In this document: in pieces, positions 1 to 5,900 of the stretch
Layout of the letters: every line of letters begins with the position of its first letter
How positions within the stretch are numbered: the first letter of the stretch is position 1
NCBI GenBank assembly: GCA_900553965.1
Contig: USFX01000084.1
Span: 1-11,209, forward strand
DNA: 11,209 nucleotides
Reading direction: 5' to 3'
Source of the DNA: an uncultured Prevotella sp.
GTDB taxonomy: Bacteria > Bacteroidota > Bacteroidia > Bacteroidales > Bacteroidaceae
Notes under the pieces: model-generated
Seen by the model: the letters and a program-made list of their open reading frames with translations, nothing else
The model's database searches: none
What the model was told of the DNA's origin: nothing
Translations under genes and position numbers: made by a program

Positions 1-1
1 T

Positions 2-235
2 CAGGAGATGGGCCCGAAGGGCATCCGTGCGAACGCCATCGCTCCGGGCTTCATCGACACAGCCATGACACAGGCTCTGTCGGACGAAATCCGCAAGGAG
101 TGGGCAGCGAAGATTCCTCTGCGCCGCGGCGGTACGGTGGCCGACATCGCCAACTGCGCCACGTTCCTCGCCTCTGACATGTCGAGCTACATCAGCGGAC
201 AGGTCATCCAGGTTGACGGCGGTATGAACATGTAA
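2..235 (+). CDS. fabG: 3-oxoacyl-[acyl-carrier-protein] reductase, C-terminal part (5' end outside window)
   Basis: This is the last 77 codons of a short-chain dehydrogenase/reductase, read in frame from base 2 to the TAA at 233-235. It carries the usual C-terminal SDR landmarks: IRANAIAPGFIDTAMT (the NxxxPGxxxTxM segment that closes over the cofactor), then a PLRRGGTVADIAN helix, FLASD, and SSYISGQVIQVDGGM at the end. These match FabG more closely than other SDRs, so the likely role is NADPH-dependent reduction of 3-oxoacyl-ACP in fatty-acid elongation in the cytoplasm. The nucleotide-binding Gly motif and the Ser-Tyr-Lys catalytic residues lie before the window, so activity cannot be judged. 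FabG is normally about 245-250 residues, so roughly 170 are missing upstream. Another SDR with similar ends cannot be ruled out. The stop is followed at once by GC-rich hairpins. Confidence 0.9.
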   Translation, partial: QEMGPKGIRANAIAPGFIDTAMTQALSDEIRKEWAAKIPLRRGGTVADIANCATFLASDMSSYISGQVIQVDGGMNM

Positions 236-311
236 AGCCCCTTCCGGCTCCCCCAAAGGGGGAGAGCCCGTGGATGGAACAGCCCTTCGGTTTTGCCGAG
301 GGGAAGGGCTG
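236..311. other. GC-rich multi-hairpin spacer after fabG
   Basis: Directly after the fabG stop is a self-complementary block. CTCCCCC (248-254) pairs with GGGGGAG (258-264) around AAA. CAGCCCTT (280-287) pairs with AAGGGCTG (304-311). The outer segments AGCCCcTTCC (236-245) and GGAAGGGCT (302-310) can also pair in an alternative fold. No T tract follows the stems, so it is not a classical intrinsic terminator. It may be a transcript 3'-end structure or a dispersed palindromic repeat. The base pairing is seen in the sequence; the role is inferred. Confidence 0.5.
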
Positions 312-354
312 CGGGGAATAAACCGCGGTCCGGGATTTTTAAGAATACAAATAT

Positions 355-463
355 GGCACATGGTAGGGACATATTCTTGTATTTGTCCGCATAAGGATAT
401 GATGACAATCAATATTCGTTTGGCGGACAGAAACGGGACTATGTCCCTACTTTTTTATGTGCC
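355..463. repeat. Three-block imperfect inverted repeat upstream of the pseudouridine synthase gene
   Basis: Three separate arms pair in nested order: GGCACAT (355-361) with ATGTGCC (457-463), TAGGGACATA (364-373) with TATGTCCCTA (440-449), and TGTCCGC (384-390) with GCGGACA (423-429). The element is about 109 bp with a loop of roughly 30 bases. It has the form of a small non-coding palindromic element (MITE- or REP-like) or a long RNA hairpin. The ORF across it has no recognisable protein character. Confidence 0.6.
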
Positions 464-475
464 GGATTCATAATA

Positions 476-492
476 TGTCCCATAAAGGGACA
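476..492 (+). promoter_or_regulatory. Short hairpin just upstream of the pseudouridine synthase start
   Basis: TGTCCC (476-481) and GGGACA (487-492) form a six-base-pair stem around ATAAA, ending eight bases before the ATG at 501. The 3' arm overlaps AAAGGGA, the only purine-rich stretch near a ribosome-binding position, so the fold would hide it. The arm sequence repeats the GGGACA/TGTCCC core of the longer inverted repeat just upstream, so it may be a fragment of the same element. A regulatory effect is inferred only; Bacteroidetes rarely depend on Shine-Dalgarno pairing. Confidence 0.4.
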
Positions 493-500
493 CATTTATC

Positions 501-1184
501 ATGCAACCACTTTACGAAGACAACCATATCATCATCGTCAGCAAGGAGAGCGGCGAGATTGTCCAGGGCGACAAGACCGGTGACAAGCCACTCTCGGAGA
601 CTGTCAAGGAGTATATCAAGGAGAAATACAGCAAGCCGGGCAATGTCTTTCTCGGCGTTGTCCACCGCCTCGACCGTCCCGTGGGCGGCGTGGTCGTCTT
701 TGCCCGCACGTCGAAGGCCCTGCCGCGGCTCAACGAGATGTTCCGCGCGGGCAGTGTCCATAAGACCTATTGGGCCATCGTGGCCAACGAACCGCCCCGC
801 ACGGAGGGCCGTCTGGAGAACTGGCTCGTGCGCAACGAGCGCCAGAACAAGAGCTACGCCTACGACCGGGAGGTCCCGCAGTCGAAAAAGGCCGTGCTCG
901 ACTATCGTGTGATAGCCCGCGGCGAGCGTTACCGGATGCTGGAAATACGCCTGCTGACGGGTCGCCATCATCAGATCCGCTGCCAGCTGGCCGCGATGGG
1001 ATGTCCCATCAAGGGCGACCTGAAATACGGTGCGCCGCGCAGCAATCCCGACGGGAGCATATCGCTCTTTGCCCGCCGTGTCGAGTTCGACCATCCCGTC
1101 AGCCACGAGCACATCTCGGTTGAGGCTCCGCTGCCCGCCGACCGGCTTTGGCAGGAGCTGGGCCGAGAGGCGGAACACAGATAA
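501..1184 (+). CDS. RluA-family RNA pseudouridine synthase
   Basis: A 227-residue enzyme that isomerises uridine to pseudouridine in rRNA or tRNA in the cytoplasm. The catalytic motif HRLDRPVGG lies at residues 55-63 with the nucleophilic Asp at 58 (the family consensus is HRLDxxTSG). A second family block, LLTGRHHQIRCQLAAMGCPI, lies at 151-170 and is followed by KGDLKYG. SVHKTYWAIV (85-94) is the typical KxYxAxV strand. There is no N-terminal S4 domain, so it resembles the short RluA or TruC/YqcB-type members rather than RluC/RluD, and the target uridine cannot be assigned. ATG 501 is the first start after an in-frame TAA at 483-485, so the start is firm. The gene appears monocistronic: it follows a 265-base spacer from fabG and ends 71 bases before a strong terminator hairpin. 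Confidence 0.93.
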   Translation: MQPLYEDNHIIIVSKESGEIVQGDKTGDKPLSETVKEYIKEKYSKPGNVFLGVVHRLDRPVGGVVVFARTSKALPRLNEMFRAGSVHKTYWAIVANEPPRTEGRLENWLVRNERQNKSYAYDREVPQSKKAVLDYRVIARGERYRMLEIRLLTGRHHQIRCQLAAMGCPIKGDLKYGAPRSNPDGSISLFARRVEFDHPVSHEHISVEAPLPADRLWQELGREAEHR

Positions 1185-1206
1185 AATGCCTCTTCCTGAG
1201 GCCTGA

Positions 1207-1220
1207 AAAATTCAGAATTA
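1207..1220 (+). repeat. 14-base direct repeat, copy 1
   Basis: AAAATTCAGAATTA occurs here and again at 1579-1592, and the following dozen bases are also similar (aCtTaaCcTTT against tCcTtaTcTTT). The two copies lie either side of the terminator and the GC-rich palindrome. The function is unknown; they could be duplicated leader or upstream sequence. Confidence 0.4.
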
Positions 1221-1255
1221 ACTTAACCTTTGCCTTCAAAAACGGCGCATCTGAC

Positions 1256-1296
1256 GAAAAATCCGCATTTTCACACGAGAAAATGCGGATTTTTCT
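1256..1296 (+). terminator. Intrinsic terminator after the pseudouridine synthase gene
   Basis: A perfect 17-bp stem, 1256-1272 with 1279-1295, closes a six-base loop ACACGA. The core is ATCCGCATTTTC pairing with GAAAATGCGGAT, extended by an A run on the left and a T run on the right. The T run serves as the U tract on the + strand, and the A run would serve the same way on the - strand, so it may act in both directions. It is the clearest terminator in the window. Confidence 0.88.
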
Positions 1297-1368
1297 TGCT
1301 TTACGCTAACGTTCTGTGGCTCAGTGGAATATGCTGAATTTGTCTTCTGCCGGGTTTCCGGCCGTCTT

Positions 1369-1468
1369 GCCGTAAGGGCCTCCCGGGGTTGCCGCGGGGC
1401 CCTTACGGTATCGCAACGGGGCCGCCGTTGCAGTGCGAAAGCGGCCCCGTCGCAACCCCGGGAGGCCC
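1369..1468. repeat. GC-rich palindromic element, copy 1, with mutually exclusive hairpins
   Basis: CCGTAAGGGCC (1370-1380) can pair with GGCCCTTACGG (1398-1408). A longer perfect 17-bp pairing also exists between 1376-1392 (GGGCCTCCCGGGGTTGC) and 1452-1468, enclosing an inner stem ACGGGGCCGC (1416-1425) with GCGGCCCCGT (1441-1450). The first and second pairings share bases 1376-1380, so they cannot form together. The element recurs at the end of the window (11133-11198), where the first 24 bases match at 23 positions. This points to a dispersed palindromic repeat family rather than a gene. Confidence 0.75.
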
Positions 1469-1749
1469 TCCTTGGTCGGCGGTGGAGCTGAAATCGTGAT
1501 GCTGAAAGGTTACGGAAAGTTAAAAGGTAAGGCTTTATTAACGAATCGTCGCGTTTTTGCTGTTCGGCAAAGTGGCCGAAAATTCAGAATTATCCTTATC
1601 TTTTGGTGGTGGTTTTGTGATGTCATGTGCTTCTTATGGCGGATTTTAGCAGTCCGCATAATCCGTTGTCCGGACGGCATATCTTTCGTTCCACACGCGT
1701 TATGGAAAATCCGCTGTGGCATGGATAAGGACTTCCGGATGAGCTTGTT
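1469..1749. other. Gene-free stretch between palindrome and small ORF
   Basis: No recognisable gene is seen here. A reading frame runs across it (from 1433, or from an ATG at 1500, to 1753), but its product is basic and Trp-rich with no family resemblance, and its first part is the palindromic repeat. The stretch contains the second copy of the 14-base repeat (1579-1592) and a small palindrome, GTCCGGAC. A -7-like TATCTTTC is visible in the ATATCTTTCG segment near 1680, but no convincing -33 box accompanies it. Confidence 0.4.
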
Positions 1750-1887
1750 ATGAAGAAAACTTCAAAAAAGGCGGCGGTTATGTACGTGTTGTGCTTCTTT
1801 TTCCTTATCTTTGCAATCGGATGGGGCTTCCCTTTCCATCAGATATTGGACAAAGAAAGAAGCGTCATGCTTACCTCTTGCGAATGA
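1750..1887 (+). CDS. Possible small membrane protein (45 aa), unrecognised
   Basis: An ATG-to-TGA frame encodes a 45-residue product beginning MKKTSKKAAVMYVL. It has a Lys-rich N-terminus (four Lys in the first seven residues) and one strongly hydrophobic segment at about 8-27, ending in GWGFPF. That is a typical signal-anchor or single-pass layout, but no family is recognised. The frame stays open after the TGA (1885-1887) for another 72 codons, to a TAG at 2104-2106, and that part reads like ordinary protein (for example VCCLFTEPFPERSFKRDD). The small ORF may therefore be the front of a longer gene broken by a nonsense mutation. Expression is not evident from the sequence, and it may be non-coding. 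Confidence 0.3.
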   Translation: MKKTSKKAAVMYVLCFFFLIFAIGWGFPFHQILDKERSVMLTSCE

Positions 1888-2067
1888 ATATCAGGCAAAA
1901 TTTTCGAGGAGAACGCAACTGCCATTGAGGCTTTTATGCCTGGCGTTGGCGTCTGTTGTCTCTTCACAGAACCTTTTCCGGAACGTTCATTCAAGAGAGA
2001 TGACATTGCAGTTCCACGCTTCCGTGGTTTAAGAAAACGTCTTTTGGGGACTGAAAGACATAAAACA

Positions 2068-2111
2068 ATGTACTCAATGAAAAAACAAGATTTTGGTTTC
2101 TGTTAGGATTA
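2068..2111 (+). other. Out-of-frame lipoprotein start: signal peptide cut off by a six-A tract
   Basis: ATG codons at 2068 and 2077 are one frame away from the lipoprotein that follows. From 2077 the sequence is ATG followed by six A (2080-2085), and that frame stops at TAG 2104-2106. With seven A instead of six, the ATG at 2077 would read MKKTRFWFLLGLV and run straight into the frame open at 2112, giving a textbook lipoprotein signal peptide with Cys at residue 23. The tract therefore holds a one-base deletion, a phase-variable slippage site or a sequencing error. Confidence 0.75.
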
Positions 2112-2552
2112 GTGACCGCTATTACGTTCTGCTTTAGCGCATGTTCAGATGATGATGACGACAATAAAGGCGGCAACTCATCCGAACTGGTAGGAACGTG
2201 GGAGAGTGTGTCTTTCTATAACAAGGCAACCCTCTATGACAAGAAAACAAATAAGGGAACCGTTATTGAGGAAGGAACTGAAAAGGACAATACGTCAAGG
2301 GTTATACTTAATGGAGACGGAACCTGCAAGAGCCTGGAATACGAAGACGGAAAATGGTATGACGAGGACGAAGGTACGTGGACTTATAAGGACGGATGCC
2401 TTTATATCACGACAGGAGACGGAACGGACATGTTTACGGTGAAAGAGGTGACTGGCTCTAAATTGGTTTTGGAGAATGTAGAGATAGTTGATTATACTAA
2501 TGAGTATACGGAATATTACGAGCTGTCGGAATATCGTAAGGTCTCCAACTGA
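2112..2552 (+). CDS. Lipocalin-like lipoprotein, start frameshifted in this sequence
   Basis: The open frame begins at a GTG (2112) and encodes 146 residues, but that start leaves only half of a signal peptide before the lipobox FSAC. The Cys is followed by SDDDDDN; acidic residues straight after the acylated Cys are typical of Bacteroidetes lipoproteins exported to the cell surface. The mature part has the pattern of small lipocalin-like domains: LVGTWESVSF at the start, then GDGTCKSLEYEDGKW, EGTWTYKDGCLYI, FTVKEVTGSKLVLEN, and a final YTEYYELSEYRKV strand. The ligand and role are unknown. The true start is probably the ATG at 2077, restored by one extra A (see the entry at 2068-2111). The coding sequence is more AT-rich than tamB or the pseudouridine synthase. 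It stands alone and is followed by its own terminator. Confidence 0.75.
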   Translation: MTAITFCFSACSDDDDDNKGGNSSELVGTWESVSFYNKATLYDKKTNKGTVIEEGTEKDNTSRVILNGDGTCKSLEYEDGKWYDEDEGTWTYKDGCLYITTGDGTDMFTVKEVTGSKLVLENVEIVDYTNEYTEYYELSEYRKVSN

Positions 2553-2615
2553 CCGGATCCGTCTGACTTATAGTGAATCATAGGTCAGCAAAGCATAGGA
2601 GCAGCCGATTCATAT

Positions 2616-2657
2616 AATGACATGCCGCCAGCATCATGGTGGTATGTCATTTTCTTT
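2616..2657 (+). terminator. Intrinsic terminator after the lipoprotein gene
   Basis: AATGACATGCCGCC (2616-2629) pairs with GGTGGTATGTCATT (2638-2651) across the loop AGCATCAT. That gives 14 pairs including two G-U wobbles, and a TTTTCTTT tract ends the structure. It lies 64 bases after the lipoprotein stop and separates that gene from the tamB promoter region. Confidence 0.8.
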
Positions 2658-2717
2658 AATAAATAGCAAACATTGTTTTTTTCGCTTAAACGGCCGTGTT
2701 TCTACGGAAAAATAGTA

Positions 2718-2784
2718 TATCTTTGCATAAGATAGGCTGCACTCGGCAATTTGTGAGCGAGCTCACATAGCGCTCCTCGTGCAC
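2718..2784 (+). repeat. Promoter-bearing tandem repeat, unit 1 (67 bp)
   Basis: The unit begins with TATCTTTGCATAAGATAGGC and ends with GTGCAC. The AGATAG/TGCAC ends of successive units form inverted partners (AGATAGGCTGCACTCG against CTCGTGCACTATCT). Inside is a small hairpin, TGAGC-GA-GCTCA. The first 29 bases are identical to unit 2. Each unit opens with a perfect TAnnTTTG -7 box, so the repeats multiply candidate promoters upstream of tamB. Confidence 0.75.
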
Positions 2785-2850
2785 TATCTTTGCATAAGAT
2801 AGGCTGCACTCGGGAATTTGAAAGTAAACTTTCATTGCGCTCGCTTGCAC
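2785..2850 (+). repeat. Promoter-bearing tandem repeat, unit 2 (66 bp)
   Basis: This unit is the same as unit 1 in its first 29 bases and in AATTTG and GCGCTC, but the internal hairpin is AAAGT-AA-ACTTT instead of TGAGC-GA-GCTCA. Every stem position differs while pairing is kept, so the fold rather than the sequence is conserved between units. A third, incomplete unit start (TATCTTTGCA) follows at 2851. Confidence 0.75.
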
Positions 2851-2858
2851 TATCTTTG
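2851..2858 (+). promoter_or_regulatory. Candidate tamB -7 promoter box (third of three)
   Basis: TATCTTTG fits the Bacteroidetes -7 consensus TAnnTTTG exactly. Identical boxes lie at 2718-2725 and 2785-2792. This is the closest one, placing a start of transcription about 45 bases before the tamB ATG. The -33 side is weak: TTTC at 2830-2833 is the nearest match to TTTG. Which of the three boxes is used cannot be decided from sequence alone. Confidence 0.6.
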
Positions 2859-2909
2859 CAATAAGAGAAATGTGCTTATCCGTATGAACAACATATCAAC
2901 GTCCGCATC

Positions 2910-5900
2910 ATGAAGAAGATATTTCTGTGGATTGGGGCCATCCTTCTGACGCCCGTTCTGCTTTTTGTCATACTTACCGTCCTGCTCTATCTGCCTCCCG
3001 TGCAGCAGTGGGCGGTCGGCAAGGCTACGGCATACGCCTCCCGCGAGACGGGAATGGACATCAGCGTGGGCCGTATCAAGCTCGTCTTCCCGCTCGACCT
3101 CGGCGTTGACGATATACTCGTCACCCAACCCTCCGACTCGCTTCCGCAGCGCCGGGACACCATCGCCGACATCAGCCGCGTGGTTGTCGACGTGAGGCTG
3201 TGGCCGCTGTTCTCGGGGAATGTGGTCGTCGACGAGCTGGAAATAAGCCGTGCGGCCATCAATACCGTCGGACTTGTCCCCTCGGCACATGTCCGCGGAA
3301 CGCTCGGGCGGCTGGCCATGAGGAGCCGCGGGATTGACCTCGGCCGGGGAACGGTCAATATCGACGACGCCGAGCTGAGCGACGCCCGCGTCATGGTGGC
3401 CCTCAACGACACCGTCGAGGAGGACACAACGACGAGCGCGGCTTTATGGAAGATCGTCGCCGACCGCGTGACGATAGAACGCACCGACCTCGTCCTCCGT
3501 ACCCCCGGCGACACCATCCGCCTCCACGCCTATATGGGGCGTGCCGAAGCCCTTCGGACGTCGGTCGACCTCGCCACGTCGGCCTACGGCGTGGGCAGCC
3601 TGACGCTGGCGGACGGCGCCGTTGACTATGACATGACGATGGAGCCGCGGGCCAAGGACGGTCTCGACGCCAATCACGTGTCACTGTCGAAGATTGCCGT
3701 AGCGCTCGACTCCATATACTATTGTGCACCGGAGACACGGCTGAACATCCGCCGCTTCGCCATGCGCGAGCGGTCGGGCATCGAGATCAGCGACATCGTT
3801 GGCGAGGTCCGGATGGACTCCGTACGCCTTCACCTGCCCCGTCTTGTCCTCCGTACGCCAGATTCGGAGCTGGAGGCGCGTGTGGCCATGGATCTCAACG
3901 CCATGGACAAGGTCGCTCCGGGACATGTCAGTCTGCGTCTGATGGGCTCCATCGGAAAGCAGGACATCATGCGCTTCTGCGGCGGTCTGTCTCCGCAGTT
4001 CGTCCGCAGCTATCCCAACCGTCCGCTGACCCTGCGGGCCTCGGCCGGCGGAAACATGCGTCACGTCGACCTGACGGGCCTGACGGTCGAGCTGCCCACG
4101 GCGTTCTCGCTGACGGCCGACGGCCGGGCCGACAATCTCTCGGACATTAAGCGGCTACGGGCCGACATCCGTCTGAAAGGCCGCACGCAGGACCTGTCGT
4201 TCCTGACGGCTTTGGCCGACGCCGCAACGGCACGGAACTATCGCGTTCCCCACGGCATCACGCTCGACGGACGCCTGACGGCCGACGGCAGCCGCTACGG
4301 AGCGAAGCTGAAGCTGGGTGAGGGTGGAGGAACGGTGAGCGTTGACGGCTCCTTTGACGCCGGTGCCACGGCCTATCGCGCCACGGTCGACGTCGACCGG
4401 ATCAATCTCCACCACTTCATGCCCCACGACTCTCTATATACCGTTACGGCCCGTGCCGAGGTCGACGGCCGCGGAACCGACATGCTCTCGCGCCGCAGCC
4501 GTCTGACGGCCAAGGCCGAAGTCTCGCGTTTCGACTACGGAACGGCATGGCGGCTGGGCAACATACGTGCCGATGTCCGGATGGCCGACGGCCGTGCCCG
4601 GGCAGACATCGAGAGCCGCAATGAGCTTGCCGACGGAACTGTCAGCCTTGACGCTCTTCTCGACCCCAAGCGCGTCGAGGCCACGCTGAGCACCGACCTC
4701 GGCCGTGCCGACCTCTATCGGCTGCGCCTCGTGGAGAAGCCCATGCAGGTGGGGATGTGCGCCCATGTTGACGTGGCGTCGGACATGAAGCAGTCGCACG
4801 CCGTTAAAGGCTATTTCAACGACTTCACCATACGCACCGAAAAGAAGACCTACCGCCCCAAGGACCTCACGCTCGACATGCTCACCTGCTGTGACACGAC
4901 ATGGGCAAAGGTCTCCAGCGGCAATCTCGACCTCTATATGACGGCCGGATGCGGCTATGAGCAGCTGGCCGCTCAGGGCCGGACGCTCGCCGACGAGGTG
5001 ATGGCGCAGATGAACAACAAGGTCATCGACCAGCCGAAGCTCCGCGAGCTGCTCCCCGTCATGGAATTGCGGCTCACCAGCGGGGCGGACAATCCCGTGG
5101 CGAACATGCTCCGTTTCCGTGGAATCACGTTCGACGATTTCGCCATCGACATGCGCACCTCACCGCAGGAGGGCATCAACGGCGACATGCGCGTCTATTC
5201 GCTCACGGCCGACAGCATGCGCATCGACACCATCCGGATGCACATCCGGCAGGAAGAATCCAACGTACGCTTCAGCGGCATCGTCCAGAACAACCGCCGC
5301 AATCCCCAGTTTGTCTTCAAGACGCTCATGGCCGGAACTATCCTCGAACGCGGAGCGGAGCTCAATCTGCGCTATTATGACCGCGACGACCGCCTTGGCG
5401 TGCTCATCGGCACGAGGGCGGAGGTATGCGACAGCGGCCTTCAGGTCCACCTCCTGCCGGACCGTCCCACGCTGGGATATAAGGAGTTCAATCTCAATCA
5501 CGACAATTTCATCCTTCTCGGGCGCGACCGCCGCATCGAGGCCAAGGTCGACCTCGTGGCCGACGACGGCACCGGTGTGAAGATATACTCCGACGACCAG
5601 AACCCCGACATGCTTCAGGACCTTACCGTCAGCCTCAATCAGTTCGACCTCGACAAGATAACGTCCGTCATGCCGTATGCCCCGCGCATCAGTGGACTGC
5701 TCAACGGCGACTTCCACCTCATGCTCGACAAGGAGCGGCAGCTCGCGATGGTCTCCGACATGAGCGTCCGGAAGATGACCTACGAGAAGTGTCCGATGGG
5801 CGACATTGGCTCCGAGTTCGCCTATCTTATGAAGGACGATAGCACCCATGTGGTCGAAGCCACGCTCACGCAGAACGGCCGCGAGGTCGGACTGCTCAGC

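Noticed and set aside
1433..1753. A 106-codon + strand frame
   Set aside because: Its start lies inside the GC-rich palindromic repeat and the product is not protein-like. The ATGA overlap with the 1750 ORF is probably chance.
1811..2032. A 73-codon + strand frame
   Set aside because: No recognisable domain. The neighbouring frame through the same bases looks more protein-like.
2718..2858. CRISPR-like repeats upstream of tamB
   Set aside because: Only two full units, and the parts between the shared segments are structured homologous variants rather than spacers. No cas genes are nearby.
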